NCBI GenBank assembly: GCA_016801845.1
Contig: CM028918.1
Coordinates: forward strand, 19,755,001-19,819,000
Source of the DNA: Polydactylus sextarius
Taxonomy: Eukaryota; Chordata; Actinopteri; Polynemidae
Reading direction: 5' to 3'
Length of the DNA stretch: 64,000 nucleotides
Shown here: in pieces, positions 51,289 to 63,990 of the stretch
How positions within the stretch are numbered: position 1 is the first letter of the stretch
How the letters are laid out: each line of letters opens with the position of its first letter
Program-made: the position numbers and the translations under genes
The notes under the pieces: generated by a model
Told to the model about the DNA's origin: nothing
The model's database searches: none
Seen by the model: only the letters and a program-made list of their open reading frames with translations

Positions 51289-54200
51289 TCTAGGTGTTCC
51301 TTACGTTGCAAGGACTTAAATCTGTTTACACATTCACATTATTGGGACCTGTTTCCCTTATGGGAACAAAAGTAGGTCCCATGATGTAAAACAAATAAAT
51401 AAATAAATAAATGAATAAGGTGAAGACATGATTTAAGATTTGGTTAAAGTTAGAGTCAGGTTTAGATAAAGGCAAGTAGCAGCAACAACTGAGATCTCTA
51501 GGGTTTCCAGGAAAGTCTCCAGGAAATGAATGTAAGTCAATGAAATGTCCCCTGTAGTTTTGGAAACCAGACACTGTGTGTGTGTGTGTCTCACCTGCTG
51601 GGACAGGATGGTGACAGCCTCCTTGTGTTTGGCATCTCTCAGATTGATGCTGTTGACAGCCAGGATGGCGTCTCCGACGTGCAGCCCTCCACATCTGTCT
51701 GCCGGCTGACTCGGGTGGATCTCTGAAATTAGAATAGGAACGCCGTGCTCCTTCCCGCCCTGTCGAGCAAACACAAGTTTCATTCATGTGAGAAATGTCC
51801 TGCAGTCAACTCCTCTGTTCATCTTTATGATCACTCGCATTAAATTAACTTGCATAGCAGCACAACACAGGACCTGGGTATGATGTGAATCATTTGACCA
51901 TAACTGGGACTGTACATGACTGTTTTTTCTTCAATCAGTGGATTAAGAAGAGACCAGTGTATTTTTGTGGGAGGAGTTTGGCACAAGTGTGAAAATTCAC
52001 TTGTGCCACATGTCTCTGAATCCTGATAAACCTGTACCATCCATCACAGGCTGCCACTTGAAGAGTGAGTGTGACAGCATCATGAATTCTCTTTATTTTT
52101 TACACGTCACTGCCTCATGAGCACACGTTAAAGTTCGACTTTGAGCAGTCAGCTGGTGCAGACCTGGTTACTATTAGAAGATATGAACCAGAGGCCCGGT
52201 TGTTTTGTTGATTCCTGACCATCTCAACACATCTGCAGCTTCATCCAAACACATTGTTTAGGTGAATTTTTATGAGACTGCCACAGCCACCGTCAGAAAA
52301 AACAGCTGTTCTTTCTTACTGTGATGGAGATTCCCAGTCCCTCATGATCATCTTTGACCAGCACCACCTTCCTAATGGGGCCAACTCCCTGGGTTTTCTT
52401 CAACATGTCTGGGTCCTGCAATTACATTAACACACTCAGATTTTAAAAGCACAAATAAAAAGTTGTCAGCGTTTTCCACGTCTTCATATTTGTACACTCA
52501 CATGTCCCACTGGAGAGGGGAGGGGTTTCTTAGGATCATTGCGACCCCGACACGCTCGGATGACGGTCTTGTGGCGGTGGAGGTGAATCTCTGCCTCCAG
52601 CTGGTTCCACAGCTTGTCGTGTGCCGGCCCTTTCATGTCACGGCCGAGTAACTGTATCTGCTGCACTCTGGAGGACAAACAAAGAGTCTGTGGTCAACTG
52701 AAAGAGGAGAGAGGGGTGTTCTCTTCATGTAATCTAGACTATTTTAACAGTGGCTCTCTCTATACTTTAACCAGTTATCAAACATTGTTAGTATGATAAA
52801 GAGGGTGAAATCACATCTCAACCACAGAATATAATCCGTAATTTCATCTGACCAGTGTGTGCACTAACGCACACATTAGTAATCCATGCTAATACACACT
52901 CTGGACATGAGCCCACCACCGGATGCTATACTATCAGTCCATATTATAATCAACTGTGACATTACAACAAGTACAACATTTTCAGCAAATCCTCAACATG
53001 ATCCTCCAGTCGACTTGAGGTCCATCTTCTCACCTTCCTGCCAGTTCCTTGTCCAGATATTTTGCAGCCAGTCTGGCTCCATACACTTCGGCCTGCAGCA
53101 CGGCCATGTGCCTGCGAAGGGCCTCGTTTTCTTTCTTAAATAGTCTCACCTCGGCCTCCAACCTCGACTCCGCTAATTTCTCCTTCTTACTGGCCTCAAG
53201 CTCCTGTTCCTAGAAGAGGTAAATTACAGAATGAGGACAAAAGGCTCAACGCATGAGATGATGAGATGATGAGTGAAATCATTTCCTACGACTGTCTTCA
53301 ACACACAAACACACAGGACACATGGACACAGAGATTTTTTACAGCTAATGCCACTACAGTGTCATCATTTCCCCCAGTTAAGCCGTGATGCAGATTCCAC
53401 AGATGGTAGTGTAAAACTAAACCACACTAGGACTTATTACTGCCATAAAGAGCTTATGATTACGGTGTCATCATGTGTGTACACGTCCAGTTGATGTAGT
53501 CAAAGATAAGCATTCATCTGAAAAAAATGTGCCCAAAACATTTCAATAGTTTTCATCAGTTTTATCATTTTATCAGTGTCATTCAAGGCACACACTCTCT
53601 CTACTCTACTACACATATAAGACCCGTGGACTACACGACTGTACACAGACTTACCATGTGTTCCATTGTTGGTGCAGGCTTTAGGAGGAAAGAAGCAGAC
53701 AAAGAGCAGAGAGAAGTCACCGATTAGAGAAATTCAAGTGACAGAAAGTTAAAAAGATAAGTTAAAAAGGTAAAGCAATGTGCCGATCAGAGTTAGCATT
53801 CAATATAACTGAGAACACTGGAAACATAAGAGAGCCTAGTAAGGAAACAACCAAGAAACAGTGGTGAAGAGGAAGTGAACGGACTAACACTGTGTAAATG
53901 TGGTTGGGTGTCGTTTCAGTTAGGGAACCAGTTAAATGAGCACCAGCGTCCTTCATCTTTAGTTAGTAAGGATTCATTATTGACATTATCGTTAATAATC
54001 TTCCATGGACAACCAGAAAAGAACTGAGCTACAACTCAGTTACATCTGACCACCAGTAGTTTTCAACAAAGAGATGTGTGGACATCAGTAACTAAAAACA
54101 GCGGAAATAATGGAAAATGGAAAGTGCAAAAACACAAGACTTGTGGTTAAACTTGCCAGTTTTTATATTTCATGTGTAAATAAAAATCATGAGGGTCATG

Positions 54201-57200
54201 AGGAATAAACCTAAATTTGAACAGAGACTGGTAGGACGTAAACTAAAGTTTGCTCCATGAGTTTATTGCGGTGAGGCTGCTTTTTGCACGTGTTGTGTTA
54301 AGAGTTTAAGATTTGATTTAAACTCATCTAAACTAATCTGACACATGAAATGAAAACAAAAAATTTTTTTTGCCTAAAACAAAACTTTCCTCTGCAGAAT
54401 AATGACACTTCTGTCAAAGTGTCCTTGGACACGAACTCCGTCACTGTATGACTGTGTGTCAAACACTGTCTGTAGAGAAATAAGTGTATGAATGTCACAC
54501 AATGAATGTGTCTAGATAGAGTAGACAGACAGACAGACAGATTGAGTACTTTATTGATCTCGCCAGGGAAATTACTGTTTCAGAGCAGCATTGCACAAAC
54601 AAGGAAAAACAGGAGTTGTGTCAAGTGCTCTGGGTGGTCATGCAGACTAAAAAGAAGCCATATAAAGTCTATTTTTTCCTGGACCACTCAAGGACAGTTT
54701 TGAGAAGCTATTTCAGTGTGATCTAGGTTGTTTGCTTCCAGTCACAGTCATGTTGGACATTGTTCTTTTGATGACGTTCTCTAAACAGTGCCATGTATCT
54801 CAACGCTCCTAAAACGTGCCAACCTGCCAAGTCCCGTAGTCTCTCAATACAAAAGGAGGTCAGGAATGACAACATCTCCTTCCTGGTTGACAGAGAGAAA
54901 ATCTTACTCCTTGCAGAACATCCAGTCAGAAGCTTTAAAAGACTCTACACAGCAGACCTGTGCAATGAGAACATGGCTGCCGTTGAAACATCCCAACTTG
55001 TGGGCGGACCTAACATTAACAAAGCCTCCTCTTACGGAAATTCAATCTGGTCTTAAGAGGGCATCCTCTTTCAGCAGGTAATATGGCCTCTGTAGTTACG
55101 TGGTATCACTGTGTCAACAGTGCTAATGATCGATGCAAAAGCAAACAACTTCATCCGTTTATGGCTCAGTTCCTTTCCAACCCGGCACTGTTTGGCAGAA
55201 ACTTGCTCACGCTACCACTAAAGTCCATCAGCTTGGACTGTATGCAGGATGAGTTGAGGGTCGTGTTCCAGTTAGGACGTTCATTAGAGTCATTCATTAG
55301 TAGTCCAAAATCTGACAGGAAGGAAGAGGGATGTGATGAAAACAGTAAATCAAGCCATCAGCCACCTGAAACATCAGGAGATTGTGGGACTGCTGCAACC
55401 AGGCAGGACCAGACTTGGTTGGGGGCCACGGTTGGACCGATACACGACACTCGTGCATCGTGATGAACGACTGACATCACAGTGTGGAGTCAACATCTCC
55501 TCTAGACTCGACTACTGTAACTGCTTATTATAAGGGTATCTCAGTAACTCTTATGAAAACCTCCAGTTGATCCGAATTGCTGCAGCACAAGTACTGACAG
55601 GAAGTAGGAACAAAGATCATAATTGTCCTATATTAGTCTCTCATCATTGGCTCCCTGTAGAATCCATAATAGAATTATAAATCCTCCTCCTTACATACAA
55701 AGCACTTAATGTCTGGGCTCCATTTTATGTTAAAGAGCTTATAGTTCTCTATGAATAGATACCAAGACACTGAGCAACTGATCGTTGCTGTTAAAGTTTT
55801 TCCTCTCCACTGTGTTGCTCTGTATCTCTGCTGTCTCTGACAAAGGCAAAATGCCAAAAAATAGTTTGCTGTGCTGTGAAACCTTTTACACATGTTGGAG
55901 TTTTGGTGTTGTGGTCACTATTTACTCTGTCAGTCACCTACCAGTCTGTCTTTGATGGTGTCAGAGTCCTCAGCCTGGCCTTGCTTGGCATGAAGTTGCA
56001 GCTGGAGAGCATGAAGCTGCAGCAGCTGGTCATGGACCTCCCTTTCTACCACTGCACGCTCAGCCTTGGCCTCAGTCAGCTCAGAGCGCAGGTCCACCAG
56101 CTGAGCCTGGAACAGAGGGAACAAATAAATGGAAGGAAGTGTGGAAGAAGGGTCATGAAGAAGAGGGACACCAGACGTAGATGTGTCAACACTTCACAGG
56201 CTTCAGAAAATACAAAACAGTTGCAGAAAAACTCTTTCACTCACATATACAAATGCACACCCTCATAAATGTGACCAAAGGCATTACTTGCTGGATCAAT
56301 AGAATTGATCAATCAAAAACAATTGAATGCAATCTACTTCATCACTGCTATTCTGGTATCAAAACTCACTAGGCAACTGTTCGTTGCCCCATAGTTGGGT
56401 CATACACCACGACTGTTGACAAACTGTGTCAGATGTTTCCATTTTTTATTATTTTACTTCTCTACAGTCTCAAATGCCTCAGCTTTTTTCTGTCTGATGA
56501 GTGACACCTGCTCAGTGCTACTAAACAGCGACTAAAGATACTCTGAGGAAACTGTGAAAGTCACAGAATTTAGTTCATCACTTCTGTTTTATCCAGGATC
56601 AGGCTGGAGTTTGAGGTATCAGCAGGTTAAATAAGGCATTTCAGTCATCCCTCTCCCAGCTCCTCCTGAGGGATCCAGATGTGCCCCAAAGCCACAAAAC
56701 TCCTCCAACACTCTTGAATGTTGCTGACAACCTCAAATGTTGCCAGAATACGCCCATAAATTCTTAGCATATAGAAAAAATGGAAAGCCATGATGATAAC
56801 AATATGGTCTCACATGATTTCTCCACAGGTGTGGCAGCATTCACCAAAACCACAACACTAATGCTTGTGAGCAAACCCGGACACCACATATTGAATTTCA
56901 AACTTTTAGGAAGAACTGGTTCTGCAATCATCGCGTGTCCGACATCAAGGACAAACAAAATGCACGTCTGTGATAAATAGACAATGTAAACATCACTAAT
57001 GCTTCGTCACATATAACTCTGCAGGACGCTTTTAAAGGTGCAGTAAGCACATTTTTGGTGATGTCACTTTTGTTGTTGTTTGTACCAAACCAAACCAAAA
57101 CAGAGCTCTTTGTTTCTCTTCACCCGCCGGTGAACTCCTTTATGATCTATCGTCACATTAGTGATGTTACATCATAACTTAAAATCTAATGCCCAGTCTG

Positions 57201-59018
57201 TATTTTCCACTGTGTTCATGCACCGTTCTGCCCTGGACAGAGCATTCACCTTTGGTCTTATTTCAGTTGAAAATGCATCAAATATTTTTAATGCATCACG
57301 ATTCACAGGCTGCTTTATTGTTTTCTATGTCTTTGTCCTGACTTGATTTTGGAGCTTTTTGATAATGGGCTGATATCAATGAACTTCTGTATTTGCAGAG
57401 GTGAAGAATAACTAAGTTCATTTACTTGAATAGTTCACATAAACTTTTGAGTGTCTGTACTTCACTTTAGTAGTAGTATTTTTTGGAAATTTTCACTTCA
57501 TTTGAAAGTCAATAACCGTACCTTTCACTTCACTACATGTCTGTCAAGATTCTCATTAAATTACTTTCAATTCTCAAAGAGGATGTTTTTTTTTTTCTCC
57601 TTTTCTCTTCTAAAACCTGATTGGTTGTTTGTCAGGTGACAGCCTATCAGTGATCAGCAGGTTACATCACATCTGCAGACTGTAACTAAAACCAAGTCAG
57701 GTTCTTACAATAACAAATGACTGGAATCTTTTTCTTTAGATGTCAGACGATATTAGATTTTTGTTGACTAGTTTAAAACATTGTTGCTGTTGTAAAGTCA
57801 TGCAACTAGAGGTGTAGACCTGGTTTGGAGCAGGTTACAATGTCTACCTTGTTTTCTTATCAAACTTGCCGTGTCACAACACTAGCATGATGTCCAGTTA
57901 CACTTCATTAAAACGATACACAAACGACTGGTTTTCCTTCCCAGTTGTTGTTTCATTACATCAGCTCATTATCCTACAGGTTCAACAAGCTGCTCAGAGA
58001 CATTAGGTATTGAAAGTGTTGTGACAAAAATGAAAGAAAATGTATTTTAAAGAGCAAGTACTTCACTACTTTAACTTAAGTGAAAATTTGCCTGTAGGAC
58101 TTTCACTTGTATCAGAGTAACATCTGAACAACTTTGATTAAATGAAGTTGGAGACTTCGTCCACCTCTGTGTATTTATGTATGGATTTCTTAAATCAAAG
58201 CTATGACAGAACCCTGTTCTGTGTTGGAGATGTTAATAATATGTTAATAATAAGAGTGATACTAGTTTATTTACATCTGTAGACAATCCCTGAATATAGT
58301 CTAAATGTAAGAAAAAAAGACTGGATGAGAGCAGCACATATGATGTCACCACATGAGAGACAGAGACTGTGGGTGCTCAACCTCTGTCTGCTCATCCATC
58401 AGTCAAACACTGTGTCATCTGTGACAGCTGCCTACAGTAGTCAGGGTGTAACATTAGCGTAGGGAGCCGCTTTACACAGAGTCTGCACCTGTTACAGTGG
58501 CAGAGAGGGCACGGCGTCCTGATGTGGCACAGCAGTGACAGTAATAACACGAGTCCAAGAGACACAGCTTTGGATCAGACATATGACAATGACACTGTCG
58601 CACCACAGACAGCGGCGTCCTTCTGTTGAACATCGAGCTGGTGCTGTTGTTTGTCAGCGGACAGAATGACAGCAGCGACTCAAAGGTCCGTCGATAACTG
58701 ACATACACTGAAAGATGAAGTGACACGTTAGCCGACGATCAGACAAGACTTCCTCACCTCCAGTTTATGGTTGAGCTGGAACACCGTCTGGGTTTTGTGG
58801 CACAGTTGAGCAAAACAGGAGCTCAGGCTGGTCATCTTCTGTCGACCCTCGTACGTAATATCAGCTTGATCGGGGTCTATTTCTCCGAGCAGTAGATCCA
58901 CGTCTACGAAAGCCTTGTCAAACTCTTTTTCCAACACTTCCAGCCAGCGAAACATAGACATACCGGGGCCGAGAGCCGAGCTGTGGCCCGCCGGGGAGCA
59001 TCCAGTCGAAGCGGACAT
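49604..59018 (-). CDS. gopc: GOPC (PIST/CAL), Golgi-associated PDZ and coiled-coil protein
   Basis: Eight coding exons close in frame at 436 residues (human about 454-462): 59018-58758, 56106-55942, 53209-53034, 52667-52502, 52415-52320, 51759-51595, 51143-50978, 49719-49604. GOPC sits at the trans-Golgi, binds C-terminal PDZ ligands of membrane cargo such as CFTR, and sends them to lysosomes. The N-terminus contains the near-invariant [21 protein letters not shown] coiled coil spans about 75-200 (including the strongly conserved [20 protein letters not shown] just after it). The single PDZ domain at about 268-355 has the carboxylate-binding loop GLGISI and [10 protein letters not shown]. The acidic [20 protein letters not shown] follows. 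The C-terminal exon is divergent. Large introns 1 and 2 have collected transposons. Confidence 0.95.
51231..51287. repeat. (GT)n microsatellite in gopc intron 6
   Basis: About 28 uninterrupted GT units between gopc exons 7 and 6. A (CA)12 run at 51147-51170 lies immediately upstream of the exon 7 acceptor (on the gopc strand a GT-rich run in place of the usual pyrimidine tract), and AATA units occur at 51392-51414. Confidence 0.95.
54520..54600 (-). repeat. retroelement-tail repeat with GACA microsatellite
   Basis: (GACA)n followed by TACTTTATTGATCTCGCCAG and GGAAATTACTG is the reverse-oriented tail common to many fish retroelements (compare 9255-9325, opposite orientation). It lies in gopc intron 2. 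Confidence 0.55.
54790..55475 (+). mobile_element. decayed LINE fragment (ORF2 C-terminal region) in gopc intron 2
   Basis: Frame-broken translations contain [20 protein letters not shown] and, further on, [20 protein letters not shown] then TRLGWG. Together these match the far C-terminal part of a fish non-LTR retrotransposon polyprotein as I remember it (…[19 protein letters not shown] … I.HKEIVGR…GLGWG). The open frames at 54793-55056 and 55083-55463 cover adjacent pieces in different frames, so the copy is inactive. Confidence 0.65.
55490..55760 (+). mobile_element. second LINE reverse-transcriptase fragment in gopc intron 2
   Basis: The translation reads [32 protein letters not shown] and [19 protein letters not shown], interrupted by stops. 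These are the well-known C-terminal RT blocks of L2/CR1/Rex-type LINEs (SRLDYCNSLL…LQ..QNAAARL.T…LHWLPV…KALNG.AP.YL). It abuts the preceding, apparently different LINE fragment. Confidence 0.75.
57385..58130. mobile_element. possible teleost MITE ('acttaagta..tactt' type) in gopc intron 1
   Basis: The left part (AACTAAGTTCATTTACTTGA … GTACTTCACTTTAGTAGTAG) and right part (AGTACTTCACTACTTTAACT, then TAAGTGAAAATTTG) resemble the two ends of a very common fish repeat rich in ACTT/AAGT. No target-site duplication was identified and the limits are approximate. Confidence 0.35.
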
Positions 59019-59345
59019 GGCTAAAGTAGAGTACTACCCGAACGTTAGCGTTAGCTTCCTAGCTAACTTTGACGGTTACTAACGGTCAAGAATCCCCGCT
59101 CTGCTCACCACCGGTCGAAGGGAGGTCGAGATAACGTTAAAAGCTGTTGACTAGGCTGCTTATCGCGTTGGCAGAGAAGTTTGACAAACTGCGTTTTCCA
59201 ATTCCTGTTAAATCACTGTGCGACCAGGAAGTCTTCCATCAGACTAGACTGTATCTGACAGCAGCTGTTCCAGTCTGCGGTGAACAGGGGAGAGCAGCCG
59301 AGCGCAGAGACATCGTCTTCTTCTGATGCCGTCAGAGCAGAGCGC
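59019..59345 (-). promoter_or_regulatory. gopc promoter/5' UTR region
   Basis: Immediately upstream of the gopc ATG the DNA is CpG-richer than its surroundings, consistent with a TATA-less housekeeping promoter. No specific factor site is claimed. Confidence 0.4.
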
Positions 59346-59504
59346 TGCGGAGACTGCCCCCTACTGGTTGTTAACGACAGACCAAGAGATGGAGAGACGT
59401 CTCGTCTGTTGGGTTGTTAATGTTGTTTGTCAATTAACAGATTGACTTTAGCTCTTTTTCAGGTGTTACAGACAGATGACACATTTTGAAACGTAACTTC
59501 TTGT

Positions 59505-60140
59505 TCTGCTATAACAAAATATATCCCACGCAGTGGCAAGAACCCTTTGGAATTTCATGGTTTTCTGAATAAATTTGTCATAAAATGTGATGTGATCTTC
59601 CTCTAAGTCAAGGGTACTGACAAATATAATGTGTCTAAAATAATAACCATAGTTTCTGTTATTGAACACACTCATTCAACATTTAAAATAGCAGTGGAAA
59701 AATTAAGTGAACCCTTAGAATTAATAACTGGTTGACCCCAGTATTGGTAGCAACAGTCTTGGTACTTGGTAAAGTAGCAACAGTCCCAAAGTGTCTCCAT
59801 TTGTAGATTATTTGTAGATTATTATCATTTGCCTAACTGTATACTGGTGAATTTCTAAATGTCTTTAAAATAACTTTGTATATAAGTGTGTTCTTCTTGT
59901 GCAGAGCAAACTCCAAAAGTTTGAGAGATAGCAGTAGTCCACACCTAACACCAAACTCACTATCTTAACAAGGCTCCAGGTGTGCTAAAACCTAACTCCA
60001 ATTAGCTTTTTTAAGGTCATTAACTCATGGGTTCACATACTTTTTCCACAAGCGCTATGAGGTTTTTATGGTTGTTCTCAATACAGACATGAAAAAAATG
60101 TTGTGTTATTATCACAATTTATTCATAAGTCTGCATATAT
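59505..60140. mobile_element. decayed Tc1-like DNA transposon remnant
   Basis: AAATTAAGTGAACCCTTAGA, then ATTAATAACTGGTTGACCCC (59702-59738) and GGGTTCACATACTTTTTCCA (60029-60048) are the inward-facing ends of a fish element family known for 'aagtgaacccttg … gggttcacatacttttt'. Flanking phrases (ATAAAATGTGATGTGATCTT on one side, CAATACAGACATGAAAAAAA on the other) also belong to it. No transposase frame survives. Limits are approximate. Confidence 0.5.
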
Positions 60141-60985
60141 ATCAGCATCTGCTAGATCCGCTAGACCTACATTTTTATGCCATCTTTTCTTCAATAACAA
60201 CATTACAATTCTTTTTTTTATAATGGGAAGATAGCAGGATAACTGCAGGGAAGAACTCTCATTGAGCTCATGTCAAATTATCTCTCCTTCCTGAGTCATT
60301 TACATGAACAATGATCCTCCAGAGGAACTCTGGAAGTTGAAAATTATCACCACCAGTGGTATCCTAGCTATAACCAGGGCAGCAGGCACCATGACGGCAT
60401 ATAGACAATGCAGAACATTTAACTTGTTTAGTGTGGTATTTAGTTTGACTTTAATCATTACCAGATTCTATCTAACAGTTCCTCAATAACCCAAAAATCC
60501 TCCGTGGTGAAGTCATTAAAACAAAGCACAGGCAAGAAAGAATTGTGCTGCTGCACAATTAACAAGCAAACTCATTGTCTAATGTACAGACCATGTAAGG
60601 ACTAATGACTTACAATGATAATAACAGAGGTTAAATTAGCCTCTTATCATTATCATAGCCTCTTGTCATTATCTTTATAGACTGTTGATTAATTTCCAAG
60701 GGTCTTGATGAAGGAATGCTGTAATAGATCCATATATAAAAAAACAGCAGTCTGGTTATATCTTATCATCTGTTCTCCCAGTTCTCAAGTGGTTACCACA
60801 TCAGCATGCTTACATTGTCACTATCTGTTATATTGTAGTTTTAAAATTCTTTCTCAATCTCCTAAAAGACCGTGACACAGTGTCGGATATTAGCATGTGC
60901 AGTTTGAACAGATGAATCAATTTCTCTACAGGTGAAAGATGAAACACAGTTCTCATTGTCAAAGAGTCAACAGCAGCTGCCGTCT
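60141..60985. other. pm20d2 3' flank, no gene recognised
   Basis: AT-rich sequence between the Tc1-like remnant and the pm20d2 stop codon. It should include the pm20d2 3' UTR. An AATAAA on the minus strand occurs at about 60123-60118, but its use is uncertain. Confidence 0.4.
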
Positions 60986-63199
60986 TCAGTGGCGAGGTGC
61001 AGGTGGTTTTGTGTTGTCTTCCATCAGCGTCCTGTCTGCCTTCATTTTGGCTACAGTGAACTCCTGCTTCACCGTCTGCAGCAGCTCAGGACACAGCAGC
61101 ACATCCAGGGCTGTCATGGCCAGAGCCTTCGCTGTCCTCAGCGTGAAGAACTGAGCCCTGTCATCACCTGCAGCAAATAGATTAACAGCCATACAAACAC
61201 AGATCAGTTCTTCAAACTAACAAAAAGCAAAAGTACTTTAATCATGGTCACGTTAACTTTAAAATGACAAATATTAAAGGCCTCCTTGTAGAGATGTGAA
61301 GTACACACCAGCAGCAACAGTGTATTCCTCTGTGTGGTTGAGAGCGTTAGAACCGATGTAGAAGTATGGATGGATGCCAGGAACAACAAATGTCACATTG
61401 CCAAAGTCCGTGGAGCCTGAAGAGAGCAGAGAGGTGACGTGAGGTTCACCAACAACATCAAGTTCATTGGCCTGCCCTCACATTGAGAAAGATCATTAGT
61501 TCATGACTAAGACGTGAAAGAAGTCACAATGAATGTGAAGGTGGTGCTTTTCAGTTTTACATAATATAAAGTTTAATTCTTTGTGACATTTTTTGTTCTT
61601 TTCATTACTGACTTTTTGTTTTACCACTGTGGTTGTGTTGGTGCACGGAGCATACATTTTGCCATGGGAACTTTTTCAGTCCTCAGCCCCTATTATATAT
61701 TAAATATAAGACATTGTTAGCACAAACTGGTTCCACTCAAACCCTCAAGGACATAAATACAATTGAATATATAGCCCAAAATAAATACTTTTAACCCAAG
61801 TCATATTTTAGTTCTGAGTATACATATTTTCATCCATATGATTACAGTCACATCTTCATTCCTTGCTTTATTCTGTTTGTTCACTACAGAGTTGTTTCTG
61901 ACAGACACAGGATGAAGACGTACCAGATTCGTTAGTGAGGACATCTTCATCTGTGGTGAAGTCCATCCCCAGAGCCTTTCCATTTCTCTCATACAGCATT
62001 TCCAGTGTAGCATTACGCAGCATGTTATCATATTTATTTCTCGCAAACTTCACTTCAACCTAAAAGTGTAAAAGAAAATTTAAAAAAAACAAATGTTTGG
62101 TCTATACAGCAGGGGGGAGGTTAACTGTAGGACTGATGTCAAGAAGATTGTTGAGTGATTTTGTGGTGTGTTATGTTATGTGTGTCTCGATGGTGTTTTG
62201 TGTAGTACGTGTATATAAACCGGGGATGGAAATTTAAAAGCTCTGCTTCATCCAGCCCCATTTCAAACCAGGTATTGTTTTCTGTATTGTTTGTTTGTTT
62301 GCCTCTTCTTCTTCTTGGCTGTACTGTTTTGTGTTTGTTTCAATTGTGTGTCTGTTGTTTGTGAGTGTGTTATTCTTGTGTTTTTTTTTTTGTTTTTTTT
62401 TTGATCAGATGCTCAGTAACAACAATAGCATCTTCTTGTGTATTAGATTAATGTATAGTGGGTGTATCAGAATGACAACATGGATGTCACCATCACTTCC
62501 TGTCCCTAAGATAATGACTTCAAGGCGTCTTCTTACCTCACAGCCAGTGGCCACAGCAGCTGATCTGAAACACCTCTCAGCTTTTTCTTCCAGGACAGGA
62601 AGCTCAAAGCGTGAGGGGGTTCTCAGGTAGTACTCTAGCTCAGTGTAGGCAGGAATAATGTTTGGTTTCACGCCTCCATGCTTTATGATACCTGCACAAC
62701 GCAACAGGCCTGAATTATAGAACTCACTGAGCTTCTGGGTGCAATATGACTAAATAGAGAGAAGAGCATCAGCTGTTTACCATGGACTCTCCAGTCAGGC
62801 TTCATCTGCTGTCTGAGCACAGACAGGTTGTTGTAGCACAGAACCGCTGCATCTAGTGCATTAATTCCCTCCCAGGGGTAGGCTGAGGCATGGGAGGCCT
62901 TACCATGGTACTTTATAGTTACACTGGAAAACACAAGCAGATTTCAGTCTGACTCACTAACAGCACAACAGAAAAATACATTCAAGTACATATTTTACAT
63001 AGAAATGAAGACTAGAAGACATTCATATAATGTAATGTGGAGTGTAATTAAGCTCACTCATGCTCAGCCACACAAGGCAGGTAGGTGGCATCCTCTTTTG
63101 ATGGGTGAGCCATAAACACCACATCCAGACCATCAAAAGCTCCCTCCCTTAACATGTCGATTTTACCTCCACCATCTTCTTCAGCCGGAGTCCCCATAA
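60986..63199 (-). CDS. pm20d2: PM20D2, peptidase M20 domain-containing 2 (3' part only)
   Basis: Six 3'-terminal coding exons, 866 nt, in consistent phase: 63199-63058, 62923-62781, 62691-62537, 62059-61924, 61416-61309, 61167-60986. The first part of the gene lies beyond the right edge. PM20D2 is a cytosolic metallo-dipeptidase of the M20A/ACY1L2 group that removes dipeptides with basic C-terminal residues, a proofreading step in carnosine synthesis. Seen here are the metal/catalytic segment [15 protein letters not shown], the AHPS block, the dimerisation-domain [40 protein letters not shown], and the C-terminal [20 protein letters not shown]. The upstream HxD and HACGHN metal-ligand blocks must be in the missing exons. 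It is transcribed in the same direction as gopc. Confidence 0.93.
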
Positions 63200-63399
63200 C
63201 TTGAAATGGTGAACAAAAACAGAATGTCATGACATTTGCTCAGATTCTTGATGTATTTGTTTATGGAATGATTTGTTTTGCTCAAACCCAGTTGTCCAGT
63301 GACACTTGACCACTCCTGTTGACTACAATCTCAGATTGAATATTTCAACTCATGAGAGTCGTGGAGCATGGCAGAGAGGTAGTCAATATGCATGACCAG

Positions 63400-63990
63400 T
63401 ACACAGACACTCCTTATGGTCTGATCAATAAAAGGGCACACCAAAATGTGGACTTTTGTCACTTGTCGTTATGCCACAGATGTCACAAATCATGAGGGAG
63501 CGTGGCACTGGCAGACCAATTGTCGTGCCCTTTGTTGAACTCCATCATCTGACCTTCCAACAAGATAATGCCTGCCTGCACATTGCCAGGATATGCAGGG
63601 ACTTCCTTGAACAGGAGATAATTTCTGTTCAACTGGCCGCCGTATTCACCAGACATGTTACCTATCGAACACCTTTGGGATGTACTAGATAGACGTGTCC
63701 ACCAGTGGGTTCCAGTTTCCCAGAACGACCACCAACTTCAAGTGGCTCTGCAGGAGGAATGGGACATCATCTCCCAGGCCATGATCGACAACCTGGTGAT
63801 GTCCATGCGTCACCGGTGTATTGCTCTGCGTGAGGCTAATGGTGGACACACGCATTACTGAAGTTTGTGAATTTGGACCATCGACCCCCATTGTGTTCTT
63901 CCTGCCATTGTTTTGAAATTGGACTTTTGTTTTGAAATTGATGCTAACACTCTCAAATTAAAGCCACTTTATTGATAGAGTTGTACTGTT
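63400..63990 (+). mobile_element. internally deleted Tc1-like transposon in a pm20d2 intron
   Basis: An open frame starts MPQMSQIMRERGTG, which matches the extreme N-terminus of a Tc1-like transposase, then jumps straight to RPIVVPFVELHHLTFQQDNA and HIARICRDFLEQE, its C-terminal third. A frameshift near 63640 moves the remainder (IEHLWDVLDRRVHQWVPV … ALREANGGHTHY) to another frame. The DNA-binding region and first catalytic Asp are missing, so it is inactive. Upstream TGATCAATAAAAGGGCA (63421-63437) is the usual 5' leader of this family. Terminal repeats were not delimited; the right end is close to or beyond the window edge. Confidence 0.8.

Noticed and set aside
54788..55463. Overlapping ORFs as a novel gene inside gopc intron 2
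   Set aside because: The translated pieces match the C-terminal region of a fish LINE and are split by frameshifts.
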